A DNA stretch of 64,000 bases from Micromonospora sediminicola. GTDB taxonomy: Bacteria; Actinomycetota; Actinomycetes; Mycobacteriales; Micromonosporaceae. The DNA lies in NCBI RefSeq assembly GCF_900089585.1, contig NZ_FLRH01000003.1, positions 3,548,501 through 3,612,500 of the forward strand, read 5' to 3'. The notes below the pieces were generated by a model. That model was not told the DNA's origin. It saw only the letters and a program-made list of their open reading frames with translations, and ran no database searches. The position numbers were made by a program, and so were the translations under genes. Shown here in pieces: positions 24,663-34,148 of the stretch. Numbering within the stretch: position 1 is the stretch's first letter; each line of letters begins with the position of its first letter.

Positions 24663-25964
24663 TCAGGCGGATTCCTGCTGGTAGACGTCCGGAATGCCGT
24701 CGCCGTCGTCGTCGCGGCTCTCCCGCTCGCTGATCCGCCGGTAGACCCGGTTGCGCCGGACCAGCACCAGGGCGGCCAGAGCGGCGGAGACCACCGAGCC
24801 GAGCAGCACGGCCACCTTGACGCCGTCCTCCTCGGGACTTCCCGCGCCGAACGCCAGCTCACCGATGAGCAGTGACACGGTGAAGCCGATGCCGGCGAGG
24901 AGCGCCAGGCCCACCAGGTCCGCCCAGGTGATCTCCTCGTCCAGTTCCGCGCGGGTGAACCGGGCGAGCAGGTAGGTCGAGCCGAACACCCCCACGACCT
25001 TGCCCAGCACCAGACCGGCCGCCACCGCCACCACCACCGGGTTGGTGAGGGTTTCGCCCAGGTCCACGCCGACCAGGGTCACGCCCGCGGCGAAGAAGGC
25101 GAACAGGGGCACGGCGAAGCCGGCGGAGACGGGCCGCCATCGGTGCTCCAGTCGCTCCGCCAGCCCGGGCGCCCCGCTCCGGCTGGGCAGGACCGGGACG
25201 GTGAAGCCGAGCAGCACCCCGGCCACCGTGGCGTGCACACCGGAGGCGTGCACCAGCGTCCAGGCCGTCACCGCCAGCGGGATCAGCGCCCACCACCAGG
25301 TCCGCCGCCGCTGCACCAGCAGTCCGAACGCGGCGATCGGCAGCAGCGCGCCGAGCAGGGGCAGCGGGTGGAAGTCGGCGGTGTAGAAGATCGCGATGAT
25401 GGTGATCGCGAAGAGGTCGTCGACCACCGCGAGGGTGAGCAGGAAGGCCCGCAGCCCCTGCGGCAGGTGCGAGCTGACCACGGCCAGCACGGCGAGTGCG
25501 AACGCGATGTCGGTGGCGGTGGGGATCGCCCACCCCCGCGCGCCGGCGCCGCCGGCGCTCGACGTCACCGCCAGGTAGATCAGCGCCGGCGCCGCCATGC
25601 CGCCGATCGCGGCCACCACCGGCAGGAGGGCGCGTCGCGGGTCACGCAGATCACCGGCGACGAACTCGCGCTTGAGCTCCAGCCCGACCACGAAGAAGAA
25701 GATCGCCAGCAGCCCGTCCGCCGCCCAGGTGGCGAGGCTGAGGTCGAGGTGCAGCGACGCGCCGCCGGGCCAGGGAACCCAGTCGCCCAGCGCCGCGTAC
25801 GCCGCGCGCCACGGTGAGTTGGCCCAGACCAGGGCGATGACCGCGCCGAGCAGCAGGAGCCCGCCGCCGACCGTCTCGGTGCGCAGCACGTCGGCCAGGA
25901 AGCGGGCCTCGGGCCAGGAGCGGCGGGACAACAGACGGGGAGACTGCGGGGTGCGGTCGGGCAT
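24663..25964 (-). CDS. nhaA: Na+/H+ antiporter NhaA
   Basis: 433 residues, about 12 transmembrane helices. NhaA signatures include [17 protein letters not shown], the Asp in [16 protein letters not shown], and the paired Asp in [14 protein letters not shown] that binds Na+/H+. It exchanges Na+ for protons at the membrane. The C-terminal tail adds [14 protein letters not shown], a thrombospondin-type-3-like DxDxDG motif that may bind Ca2+. ATG 25964 has no obvious ribosome-binding site. On the minus strand TTGACC near 26035 may be a -35. Confidence 0.92.
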   Translation of the reverse strand: MPDRTPQSPRLLSRRSWPEARFLADVLRTETVGGGLLLLGAVIALVWANSPWRAAYAALGDWVPWPGGASLHLDLSLATWAADGLLAIFFFVVGLELKREFVAGDLRDPRRALLPVVAAIGGMAAPALIYLAVTSSAGGAGARGWAIPTATDIAFALAVLAVVSSHLPQGLRAFLLTLAVVDDLFAITIIAIFYTADFHPLPLLGALLPIAAFGLLVQRRRTWWWALIPLAVTAWTLVHASGVHATVAGVLLGFTVPVLPSRSGAPGLAERLEHRWRPVSAGFAVPLFAFFAAGVTLVGVDLGETLTNPVVVAVAAGLVLGKVVGVFGSTYLLARFTRAELDEEITWADLVGLALLAGIGFTVSLLIGELAFGAGSPEEDGVKVAVLLGSVVSAALAALVLVRRNRVYRRISERESRDDDGDGIPDVYQQESA

Positions 25965-26070
25965 GCGGCATCCGATCGGGAGCAGGGGTCGACGACGGAA
26001 TCGCCGACCAGGCTTCCCGGCACACCATGGTCAACCCTAACGGCGGTTCCGGTCGTCGGCGAGCCGAGCC

Positions 26071-26111
26071 GGTGGGACGCTCCTCTCATCAGGTGAACGG
26101 GGCGTCCCACC
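26071..26111. terminator. Terminator hairpin after the polysaccharide biosynthesis gene
   Basis: GGTGGGACGC (26071-26080) pairs perfectly with GCGTCCCACC (26102-26111) around a 21-nt loop, just downstream (minus strand) of the CapD-like gene. Confidence 0.65.
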
Positions 26112-26120
26112 GTCGGTGGC

Positions 26121-27971
26121 TCAGCGCTGTCCCGGCAGGGCCGGCAGGGAGGAGCCGATCGCCTCGCAGAACGCCGCCATCCGCTTGATCAACTCATCGG
26201 GGTCGGCGTACGGGTCGAGCGCGCGCACCTCGTCCGGGTCGAGCGCCGGCACGGGTACGTGCGAGATCAGCGGGTGCAGCGGGCGGGTGTCCACCTCGTC
26301 GGCGCCGAACAGGTGCTCGTGCAGTTTCTCGCCCGGCCGCAGCCCGGTGTAGACGATGTCGACCGGGTGGTCCGCCTCGGCGGCGAGCCGGCGGGCCACG
26401 TCGGCGATCCGCACCGGCTCGCCCATGTCGAGCACCAGCGCCTCGCCGCCGCGTCCGATCGTCGCGGCCTGCAGGACCAGGTGCACGGCCTCCTGAACGG
26501 TCATGAAGTAGCGGGTCACGTCGGGGTGGGTGACCGTGATCGGCACTCCGGCCCGGATCTGGGCCTGGAACGCGGTCAGCACCGACCCCCGGCTGCTGAG
26601 CACGTTGCCGAACCGGACACTGAGGTAGGTGCCGTCCATCCGCTCGGCCTGGTGGGCGGTGAGCCGTTCGGTGATCCGCTTCGAGTAGCCCAGCACACTG
26701 GTCGGGTTCGCCGCCTTGTCGGTGGAGATGTTGACGAACTCGGCGACGTCCCGGCACGCCTCCAGCACGTTCAGCGTGCCCAGGATGTTCGTCTTGATCG
26801 CCTCGCCCGGGTGTCGCTGGAGCATGGTCAGGTGCTTCAGGGCGGCGGCGTGGAACACCACGTCGGGCTGCCGGTCGGCGACGATCCGGGCGATCCCCTC
26901 GGCGTCCCGGATGTCGGCCAGGATCAGTTCGGGGCCGTCCAGCAGGGCGCGGCCGTGCAGCGACATCTGGAGCGCGTGCAGCGCGGACTCGTCCCGGTCG
27001 AGCATCATCAGCTCGTCCGGCTCGCAGCGGGCGATCTGCCGGCACAGCTCCGAGCCGATCGAGCCGCCCGCGCCGGTGACCAGCACCCGCCGGCCGGCCA
27101 GCCCGCCGCGCTCGACGGTCAGCTCGGCCACCCGCTGGGCGCGGCCCAGCAGGTCGGTGAGCTGGAGGTCGCGGACGTCGGTGGCGGCGACCGGCCGGTC
27201 GAGCAGCTCACGCACCGGGGGCAGGACCTTGAACGCGGCCCCGGCCTCGAGGGTGCGGGTCCGCACGTCGCGCAGCAGTTGCGGGTCCGAGCCGCTCATC
27301 GAGAAGATGACGGTACGCGCCTGGGTGGCGCGGATCACGGCGCCGACCTGTTCCCGGCCGCCCAGCACGCGCAGCCCCTCCAGCCGCAGTCCCCGGCTCT
27401 CCGGGGCGTCGTCGAGCAGCCCCACCGGCCGGTAGCTGCTGTCCGGGTCGTGCAGCAGCGCCCGGACCAGCCGTTCGCTGGCCGCGTCGACGCCGTAGAC
27501 CAGGCAGCGCTCGGCGTGTCGCGCCGCCGGTCGGTGCCGGTCGGCGTGGGCCCGCCACAGTCCGCGGGCGGTCGCCATCAGGACCAGCGCGACGGCGCCG
27601 CCGACCAGCGGCGTGGTCGCGGGGACCGGTCGCTCGGCCCAGGGGAGCACGCCGGCGACGGTGATCAGGGCGGCCAGCGCGACGGTGGCGGCCAGTCCTC
27701 GGGCATCGCCGGCGCTGCCGATCGGGTAGCGGCCGTAGACCCGCGAGCGCAGCAGCGTGAGCAGCGCGTACAGCACGGCGCAGGCGAGCGCCACGCCGAG
27801 GATCCGGCCGCTGAGGGCGGCGGTCAGGTCGAACTCGTACCGGGTCCACGCCGCGCCGAGAAATCCTCCGCACCACGCGGCCGTGTCCAGCGTTAACAGG
27901 GAGAGGGTGGCGGCGCGGTGGGTGGTTCGTCCGCGGGGTCGCACGACGTCGGCGGTGGTTTCACGATCCAT
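26121..27971 (-). CDS. CapD/WbpM-like polysaccharide biosynthesis dehydratase/epimerase
   Basis: 616 residues. The N-terminal ~130 residues form four transmembrane helices. A CoA-binding-like Rossmann domain (RCLVYGVDAASERLV) follows, then an SDR domain with VLVTGAGGSIGSELC, DRDES, and the FVNISTDKAANPTSVLGYSKRI catalytic region. The family carries out UDP-GlcNAc 4,6-dehydration or related epimerisation for capsule and exopolysaccharide. ATG 27971 has GAGG 6 nt upstream. It is divergent from the BY-kinase gene across an unusually AT-rich region and is probably co-regulated with it. Confidence 0.88.
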   Translation of the reverse strand: MDRETTADVVRPRGRTTHRAATLSLLTLDTAAWCGGFLGAAWTRYEFDLTAALSGRILGVALACAVLYALLTLLRSRVYGRYPIGSAGDARGLAATVALAALITVAGVLPWAERPVPATTPLVGGAVALVLMATARGLWRAHADRHRPAARHAERCLVYGVDAASERLVRALLHDPDSSYRPVGLLDDAPESRGLRLEGLRVLGGREQVGAVIRATQARTVIFSMSGSDPQLLRDVRTRTLEAGAAFKVLPPVRELLDRPVAATDVRDLQLTDLLGRAQRVAELTVERGGLAGRRVLVTGAGGSIGSELCRQIARCEPDELMMLDRDESALHALQMSLHGRALLDGPELILADIRDAEGIARIVADRQPDVVFHAAALKHLTMLQRHPGEAIKTNILGTLNVLEACRDVAEFVNISTDKAANPTSVLGYSKRITERLTAHQAERMDGTYLSVRFGNVLSSRGSVLTAFQAQIRAGVPITVTHPDVTRYFMTVQEAVHLVLQAATIGRGGEALVLDMGEPVRIADVARRLAAEADHPVDIVYTGLRPGEKLHEHLFGADEVDTRPLHPLISHVPVPALDPDEVRALDPYADPDELIKRMAAFCEAIGSSLPALPGQR

Positions 27972-28156
27972 GGGCTGCCTCGGTGTCCTATCCAGATTGA
28001 AAGGATTTAGACCGTCTGTGCCTGTTCGGTCGTTTACATTCGTCCAGTCACCTAACGTGGCGAATAGGCGATTCGATCCTGGCACGGCTACTGGTGTTTT
28101 TAGGGGGCTTTCGTGCAGTTTCATCGGCAGACCGGCGTGTCGCGAGGGGGAGCGTG
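27972..28156. promoter_or_regulatory. AT-richer divergent promoter region of the exopolysaccharide locus
   Basis: 185 bp between divergent polysaccharide genes, markedly richer in A/T than its surroundings (28000-28110). TAACGT at 28053-28058 is a possible plus-strand -10; TTTACA at 28033-28038 is too close (14 bp) to be a standard -35. No clean operator palindrome was found. Confidence 0.4.
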
Positions 28157-29605
28157 ATGGACGTTCTCGGCTACCTGCGCCTGGTCCGACGCCACTGGTG
28201 GATCGTGCTGGTCACGGTGATGCTCGCGCTGGGCACCGCCGCGCTGGTGACGGTCCGGACGGCGCCTCGTTACGAGGCCTCGGTGACGTTCTTCGTCACC
28301 ACACCCAGCCAGGGCGTCACCGACGCGTACCAGGGCGGCCTCTTCCTCCAGCAGCGGGTGAAGTCCTACGGCGACCTGCTCACCAGTGACCGGCTGGCGC
28401 AGAGCGTGGTGGCCGAGGCGCCGCTCGGCCTCACCGCCGACCAGGTGCGCAACCGGATCACCACCGTCGCCACCACCGGCACCGTCCTGCTCAAGGCCAC
28501 CATCACCGACACGGACCAGACCCGGGCGCTCAAGACCACCGAGACGCTCGCGGCCAAGTTCACCGAGCTGGTCCGGAAGGTGGAGACACCGCCGGACGGC
28601 AAGTCCCCGCCGATCAAGATCGAGGTGGTGAGCGGCCCTCGGGTGACCTCCAGCCCGGTGTCCCCCCAGCCGGTGCGCAACCTGGTCCTCGGCGGCCTGC
28701 TCGGCCTGCTGGCCGGTGCCGCGCTCGCCGTGCTGCGCGGGCTGGCCGACGTGCGGATGCGCGACGCCGCCGCGTTGCAGCGGGTCACCGGCAGCCCGCT
28801 GTTGGGCGAGATCCCGTTCGAGTCCGGCGCGAAGGCGGCCCCGTTGATCGTCGGCGACGCGGCCAACTCGCCGCGGGCCGAGGCGGTCCGCAAGCTGCGC
28901 ACCAACCTGCGCTTCGTGGACGTGCACGAGCCGGCCCGGGTCATCGCGGTCACCAGCGCGTTGCAGGGCGAGGGGAAGACCACGATGGCCTGCAACACGG
29001 CCATCGCGCTGGCCGAGGCGGGGTGGCGGGTGCTGCTGATCGACGCCGACCTGCGCCGGCCCAAGGTGGCCGACTACCTCGGCCTCGACGGCGGCGTCGG
29101 CCTCACCGACGTGCTGGTCGGCGACGTGCAGGTCGGTGACGTGGTGCAGCGTTGGGGCGAGAAGTCGCTGCTGGTGCTGCCCAGTGGCGCCGCCCCGCCG
29201 AACCCCAGCGAACTGCTCGGCTCCAAGGCGATGGCCGACCTGCTGGTGGCGCTGCGCGAGTCGGCGGACATCGTGGTCATCGACACCGCGCCGCTGCTGG
29301 CGGTCACCGACGGCGTGGTCGTGGCGGTGCAGGCCGACGGCGCGTTGCTGGTCACCCAGCAGGGGCGGACCTCACGCAGCCAGGTGGCCGCGGCGGCGCA
29401 CGCGCTCAGCTCGGTCTCGGTGCGCCTGCTCGGCTGCGTGCTCAACATGGCCAAGGTGGCCAAGGCGGACGCCTATCAGTACGAGGCGTACAAGGTCGTC
29501 GTGCCCGCCGCGCCGTCCGTGCCCACGGACCGGGCCGGCACCCGGCGGGGTGGGCAGCCGGCCGTGGGCGACCGGACGCAGGAACTCACCCGGCTGTCGC
29601 GATGA
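28157..29605 (+). CDS. Wzz-type chain-length protein fused to BY-kinase-like domain
   Basis: 482 residues. The Wzz domain is bounded by helices at about 17-36 and 176-195. The cytoplasmic ATPase domain has Walker A QGEGKTTMA, Walker A' LLIDADLRRP and Walker B VVIDTAPL. The C-terminus has three clustered Tyr residues (YQYEAYK), the typical autophosphorylation site of bacterial tyrosine kinases. It controls polymer length and export of exopolysaccharide. ATG 28157 follows GAGGGGGAG. Its end overlaps the convergent Tyr-phosphatase gene by 20 bp, the natural antagonist. Confidence 0.88.
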   Translation: MDVLGYLRLVRRHWWIVLVTVMLALGTAALVTVRTAPRYEASVTFFVTTPSQGVTDAYQGGLFLQQRVKSYGDLLTSDRLAQSVVAEAPLGLTADQVRNRITTVATTGTVLLKATITDTDQTRALKTTETLAAKFTELVRKVETPPDGKSPPIKIEVVSGPRVTSSPVSPQPVRNLVLGGLLGLLAGAALAVLRGLADVRMRDAAALQRVTGSPLLGEIPFESGAKAAPLIVGDAANSPRAEAVRKLRTNLRFVDVHEPARVIAVTSALQGEGKTTMACNTAIALAEAGWRVLLIDADLRRPKVADYLGLDGGVGLTDVLVGDVQVGDVVQRWGEKSLLVLPSGAAPPNPSELLGSKAMADLLVALRESADIVVIDTAPLLAVTDGVVVAVQADGALLVTQQGRTSRSQVAAAAHALSSVSVRLLGCVLNMAKVAKADAYQYEAYKVVVPAAPSVPTDRAGTRRGGQPAVGDRTQELTRLSR

Positions 29606-30140
29606 GCGCCAGCACCGGCCGGATCGACCGCTCGATCTCCTCGGCGCAGCGGCGGAAGTCGGCCGGCGAGCCACCGATCGGGTCGCGCAGGTCGTCCGCG
29701 CCGGGGGCGGCGGGTTGCATCCGCCCCCGGGCGCGGACGGCCGCCGCCACCGCCGCCCGCAGCGGCGTGTCCGCCGTCGCCCCGGCCGGTTCGGCCGCGG
29801 CGGCGAGCCGGGCGAACTGGCGCAGCGTGAAGGTCCGGGTCAGCGCCGCCGGGGCCAGTGCGGTGCAGGCCGAGCGCTGCCGCCGGGTCGCGGTCAACAC
29901 CAGCGCCGCCCCGGCCAGGTGTTCCGGACGCAGCCGGCGGGTACGGAACGCCGCCGCGTCGGCCCCGGTGCCGGCCGCCACCTCGACGGCGTACGGGTGC
30001 ATGGCGGCGCCGTCGACCGCGTCGGTCCCGGCGCTGGTCACCACCACCGGTAGGTCGGCCAGCAGGCGGCGGGCGATGAACTCGGCCATCGGGGACCGGC
30101 ACATGTTGGCGTGGCAGACGAAGAGCACCCCGTCGACCAT
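29586..30140 (-). CDS. Low-molecular-weight protein-tyrosine phosphatase
   Basis: 184 residues. The N-terminal P-loop LFVCHANMCRSPMAE fits CX5R(S), the catalytic signature. DPIGGSPADF near the C-terminus supplies the general-acid Asp region (usual form DPxxx). It probably dephosphorylates the Tyr cluster of the adjacent BY-kinase and resets the exopolysaccharide machinery. ATG 30140 has GAGGGG upstream. The C-terminus is longer than the ~155-residue minimum. Confidence 0.85.
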   Translation of the reverse strand: MVDGVLFVCHANMCRSPMAEFIARRLLADLPVVVTSAGTDAVDGAAMHPYAVEVAAGTGADAAAFRTRRLRPEHLAGAALVLTATRRQRSACTALAPAALTRTFTLRQFARLAAAAEPAGATADTPLRAAVAAAVRARGRMQPAAPGADDLRDPIGGSPADFRRCAEEIERSIRPVLALIATAG

Positions 30141-30284
30141 CTGCACCCCTCTCGTCGGCGTGGTCGCGGGACGCGGTGCCGCGACGGCGTTCTTCCGGCG
30201 GTCGCGGCCGGACGCAGAGGGGATGCGGGCATCGTACGCGGTGCGGACGGCGACGGTCTCGCAGGCCGCGCCGGGAGCGCGGCC

Positions 30285-31529
30285 ATGAAGATCGGCATCC
30301 TGTCCTACCACTTCCCGCCGGAGCCGGCGTTCATCCCGGGCAGCCTGGCCGAGGAGTTGGCGGCCCGCGGCCACGAGGTGCGGGTGCTCACCGGCTTCCC
30401 GGACTACCCGGGTGGTCACGTCTATCCCGGTTGGCGACAGCGGTGGCGGCACCAGACCCACAGCGAGCGGCTGACCGTCCGTCGGGTGCCCCGGTACGCC
30501 CGCGGCGACGCCTCGCCCGGGGCGCGCACGGCCGCCTGGCTCTCCTTCGCCGGCAGCGTGGCGGTCGCCGGGCGGCGCTACCTGCGGGACGTCGACGCCC
30601 TCTACGTCTTCCAGCACCCGGCGGTGACCTTCGCCGCGGCGGGTCTGCTGCGGCTGCTCGGCCGGGTGCCGACGGTGCTGCACGTGCAGGACGTGTGGAC
30701 GGGGGAGGAGCCGTCCCGGCCGGGGGAGAACCGGCGCTGGTCGGACCGGTTCGACACGAGCCTGCGCCGGCTCTACCGGGAGGCCGCCGCGGTGGCGGTC
30801 ACCGCGCCGTCCATGCGCGACCTGGTGGTCGCCGCCGGGGCGGGGCCGGACCGGGTGCGTACCGTGCTCAACTGGACCGACGAGCGGATCTTCCGCCCGG
30901 CCGAGCCCGGTCCCGCGGCCCGTCGCCTGATCCGCCGGGACGACCGCTGCCTGGTGATGCACGCCGGCACGATCGGCGTACGGCAGGGTCTGGAGACCGC
31001 GGTCCGCGCGGCGGCCGCGCTGGGCGACCGGATGGACCTGGTCCTGGTCGGTTCCGGTGCGCAGGAGCGGCGGGTGCGGGGGCTCGCCGCCGACCTCGGC
31101 GCCGACAACGTCCGGTTCGTCGAGTGGCGGTCCCCGGTGGACATGCCGCAGTTGTACGCGACCGCCGACTACCAGCTCGTCATGCAGCGCGACGTGCCCG
31201 AGTTGCGCGGCACCGTGCCGGGCAAGCTGCAGGCCGCCTTCTCCTGTGCCGCGCCGGTGGTCGCCTCGACCGGCGGGGACACCGCCGAGCTGGTGGAGCG
31301 GGCGCGCGCCGGGCTGTCCTGCCCGCCGGAGGACTGGGCCGCGCTGGCCGACCGGTTCTGGCTGGCCGCGGCCATCCCGCGGGCGGCGCGGGTGGAGATG
31401 GGCCGTCGCGGTCGGGACGCCTACCTGCGGGAGATGTCGCTGCGGGCCGGGGTGGACCGGATCGAGGGCTTGTTACGCGAGGCATCCACCCCCATGGCGA
31501 AGCGAGCAAACCTCGCAGTGGGGCGATAA
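30285..31529 (+). CDS. Glycosyltransferase family 4 (WecA-independent, GT-B)
   Basis: 414 residues. It opens with MKIGILSYHFPPEPAFIP, the WbuB/colanic-acid-type GT4 start with PP before the acceptor site. HAGTIGVRQGLE begins the nucleotide-sugar domain and KLQAAFSCAAPVVAS ... GGDTAELV is the donor-binding region. It transfers a sugar during exopolysaccharide assembly. ATG 30285 follows GGGAGCG. A TTA codon (31473-31475) near the end could make translation bldA-dependent. Confidence 0.87.
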   Translation: MKIGILSYHFPPEPAFIPGSLAEELAARGHEVRVLTGFPDYPGGHVYPGWRQRWRHQTHSERLTVRRVPRYARGDASPGARTAAWLSFAGSVAVAGRRYLRDVDALYVFQHPAVTFAAAGLLRLLGRVPTVLHVQDVWTGEEPSRPGENRRWSDRFDTSLRRLYREAAAVAVTAPSMRDLVVAAGAGPDRVRTVLNWTDERIFRPAEPGPAARRLIRRDDRCLVMHAGTIGVRQGLETAVRAAAALGDRMDLVLVGSGAQERRVRGLAADLGADNVRFVEWRSPVDMPQLYATADYQLVMQRDVPELRGTVPGKLQAAFSCAAPVVASTGGDTAELVERARAGLSCPPEDWAALADRFWLAAAIPRAARVEMGRRGRDAYLREMSLRAGVDRIEGLLREASTPMAKRANLAVGR

Positions 31530-31625
31530 AGCTTCAAGGGACCCCAAAACCCGACGAACGCCTGCATTTTCGTGCTAGAAAGCAGTCAATGCGCTCGGTG
31601 TCCGGTTCGACACGTAGGGGGAACA

Positions 31626-33410
31626 GTGACGGAACGCGGTGCTTCGCCTGGCCGGCGGCGGCGCTCGCGGCGGCGTAGCCGGGCCCGGGTCCGCCGGATC
31701 CTGCTCGTCGGCCTGGTCGTGGTCTCGGTGCTGCTGACCACCGGAGGCTGGGTCGCGTTCCGGGGCTGGCAGGCCCGTGCCCATCTGGTGAACGCCGCCG
31801 GGCTGGCCAAGGAACTCAGCTCCCAGGTGCTCGACGGCGACGTGGCCCGCGCCCAGCGGACCCTCGCCGCCCTGCAGGAGCAGGCCACCGCGGCGCGCGG
31901 CGCGACCGGGGATCCGGTCTGGTGGGTCGGCCAGCGGACGCCGTACGCCGGCGACGACCTCACCGCCGTGCGGGAGATCTCGGTGGCGGTGGACGACCTG
32001 GCCCGGCTCGCCTTTCCCACCCTCCTCCGGGTCGATCTCGCCTCGCTGGTGCCGAAGCAGGGCAAGCTCGACCTGAACCGGCTGCGCGCGGTCTCGGCGG
32101 AGGTGTCCACCGCCGACCAGGCGGTCCGGCGGACGGCGCAGCGGCTGGCGGCCGTCCCGACCACAAACCTGGTGGCGCAGGTGCGCGACGCGGTCACCGC
32201 CCTGCGTTCGGAGCTCGAGCAGTTGGGTGAGCTCACCTCGGCCGCGGATCGTGGCGCCCGCCTGCTGCCGCCGCTGCTCGGCGCCGGCGGCCCGCGCACC
32301 TACCTGCTCGTCTCGCAGAACCCGGCCGAGTTGCGGTCCACCGGGGGCATGTTCGGCGCCTACGCCGTGCTGCGGGCGGAGGACGGGCGGATCCGGATGG
32401 TCACCCAGGGCACGTCGACCGAGTTGAAGTTCTTCGACCCGCCGCTCAAGGTCGCGCCGGAGACACGCCGGCTCTGGGCGGACCTGCCGGGGATGTATCC
32501 GGCCGACGTCAACCTCGATCCGGACTTCCCGACCGCCGCCGCGCTCTACCGGGAGATGGTGCGCCGCCGCACCGGGACCACCGCGGACGGGGTGCTGGCC
32601 GTCGACCCGGTGGTGTTGTCCTACCTGCTCGGCGCGATCGGTCCGGTGCCGGTGCCCGGCGGTCCGGCGTTGGCCGGCAGCACCGCGGTGCGGACCCTGC
32701 TCAGCGACGTCTACCGGGACCTGGACACGAATGCCCAGGACGAGTTCTTCGCCACGGCGGCCGCCCGCGTCTTCGATGCGATGTTCACCAAGACGGTGGA
32801 TCCGCGGTCACTTTTGACCGTTTTCAACCGTTCAATCAGTGAACGTCGGATATTGTTCTGGAGTGCCCGACCTGAGGAGCAGCGCGCGCTCGCCGGCAGC
32901 CGGCTGGCCGGGCAGCTTCCGGAGAAGGACACGGTGCCGACGGTCGGCGTGTTCCTCAACGACGGCAGCGGCGCGAAGCTCGGCTACTACCTGAGGTTCT
33001 CGGCCACCCTCACGGTCGGCGACTGCCAGCCGGACGGGCGCCGCGAGCTGCGGCTCCGGATCACGGTGGGCTCCACCGCCCCGCGATCGGGACTGAGCCG
33101 GTCGGTCACCGGCCTGGCCATGTCCGGCGACAAGTACACACCACGCACCTTCGTCTCGGTGTTCACGCCGACCGGTGGCGCCGTCCTCACCGGACGGCTG
33201 GACGGACGCGACACCGCGATGGGTAGCGGAACCCACGGCCGCCGCCAGGTGGCGGTGGCGACCGTCGAGGCCAAGCCGGGGCAGACCCGGACCCTCGACG
33301 TCACGCTGCTCACCGGCCAGACCGGCGCCGGCAGTGCCGAACTGGTGCTCACACCCACCGTCACCCCATGGACCACCCGAACAGTCAACGCACCAAGCTG
33401 TGAACAGTAG
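31626..33410 (+). CDS. DUF4012 domain membrane protein
   Basis: 594 residues. A basic N-terminus, one transmembrane helix (RILLVGLVVVSVLLTTGGWVAF) and a large extracellular region. DUF4012 hallmarks are seen: YLLVSQNPAELRSTGGMFGAYAVL, a DLPGMYPADVNLDPDFPTAA segment and DGVLAVDPVVLSYLL. The family is common in actinobacterial exopolysaccharide loci; the biochemical role is not known to me. GTG 31626 follows TAGGGGG. A more AT-rich 95-bp gap upstream probably holds its promoter. Confidence 0.85.
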   Translation: MTERGASPGRRRRSRRRSRARVRRILLVGLVVVSVLLTTGGWVAFRGWQARAHLVNAAGLAKELSSQVLDGDVARAQRTLAALQEQATAARGATGDPVWWVGQRTPYAGDDLTAVREISVAVDDLARLAFPTLLRVDLASLVPKQGKLDLNRLRAVSAEVSTADQAVRRTAQRLAAVPTTNLVAQVRDAVTALRSELEQLGELTSAADRGARLLPPLLGAGGPRTYLLVSQNPAELRSTGGMFGAYAVLRAEDGRIRMVTQGTSTELKFFDPPLKVAPETRRLWADLPGMYPADVNLDPDFPTAAALYREMVRRRTGTTADGVLAVDPVVLSYLLGAIGPVPVPGGPALAGSTAVRTLLSDVYRDLDTNAQDEFFATAAARVFDAMFTKTVDPRSLLTVFNRSISERRILFWSARPEEQRALAGSRLAGQLPEKDTVPTVGVFLNDGSGAKLGYYLRFSATLTVGDCQPDGRRELRLRITVGSTAPRSGLSRSVTGLAMSGDKYTPRTFVSVFTPTGGAVLTGRLDGRDTAMGSGTHGRRQVAVATVEAKPGQTRTLDVTLLTGQTGAGSAELVLTPTVTPWTTRTVNAPSCEQ

Positions 33411-33423
33411 GAGGGAATCCATC

Positions 33424-34050
33424 ATGCGGCTATCCCGCATCATCATGGCGCTCACGGTCGGCCTGGCCGTGGCGGCCGTGCCGACCGCGGCCGGCGCGGC
33501 GCAGCCGCAGCCACCGTACGTGCCGCCGGGCGCGGCGCTGACGGTGTCGCCCACGACGATCCGTCTCGGCGAGACCTTCACGCTCCGGGGCACCGGCTTC
33601 CAGGCCGGCGAGACGGTGCGGATCGACGTCGCCATCTCGAACCTCCCGGCCGCGGCCCCCGCCGAGGGGACCGCGCGGCGCAGCGACGGCAGCACGGTGG
33701 CGATGGCGGCGGTCGCCTACACGCCCAACCGCGCCCAGCCGCAGCCCGCGCCGACCACCTTCACGGTGACGGCCGACGGCGACGGCGCCTTCACCGTGCA
33801 GTACCGGCCGACGCGTACCGGCCGGCACACCTTCACCGCCACGGGGCTGACGTCGGGTCGGATCGCCAGCGCCACCGGCACCGTCCTGCCCGTGCACGGA
33901 CGGCCGACGACCCGGCCGCCGCACCACGGCGGTCTGCCGGTCACCGGTGACAGCATCGGCACGCCATTGAAGCTCGGTGGTGGCCTGGCCGCCGCCGGCG
34001 CGGTCCTGCTGCTGGCCTCCCTGGCCTGGCGCCGCCGTCGCCTCGGCTGA
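33424..34050 (+). CDS. LPXTG-type cell-wall-anchored surface protein
   Basis: 208 residues. A Sec signal peptide (ending AAGAAQ), an Ig-like beta domain starting LTVSPTTIRLGETFTLRGTGF, and a C-terminal sorting signal of LPVTG, hydrophobic helix, then RRRR. It should be linked to peptidoglycan by a sortase; none is in the window. ATG 33424 has AGGAGGG 8 nt upstream. It lies 13 bp behind the DUF4012 gene, so the two are an operon. Confidence 0.85.
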   Translation: MRLSRIIMALTVGLAVAAVPTAAGAAQPQPPYVPPGAALTVSPTTIRLGETFTLRGTGFQAGETVRIDVAISNLPAAAPAEGTARRSDGSTVAMAAVAYTPNRAQPQPAPTTFTVTADGDGAFTVQYRPTRTGRHTFTATGLTSGRIASATGTVLPVHGRPTTRPPHHGGLPVTGDSIGTPLKLGGGLAAAGAVLLLASLAWRRRRLG

Positions 34051-34082
34051 GCCGAGGCGCGCCGGGGAGGACCCGGCCGATC

Positions 34083-34119
34083 GTGAGTGCCCGCCGGACC
34101 CGCTCCGGCGGGCACTCAC
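34083..34119. terminator. Strong terminator hairpin
   Basis: A perfect 16-bp stem (GTGAGTGCCCGCCGGA and its complement) with a 5-nt loop, 32 bp after the LPXTG gene. Confidence 0.85.
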
Positions 34120-34148
34120 GCGTCCGGAACACGAGGCAGAATGACGTC

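Noticed and set aside
27891..27905. Third copy of the 46-bp repeat (GTTAACAGGGAGAGG)
   Set aside because: Only GTTAACAGGG matches; the CTCTACCGGAG core and second block are absent, and it lies inside the CapD-like coding region.
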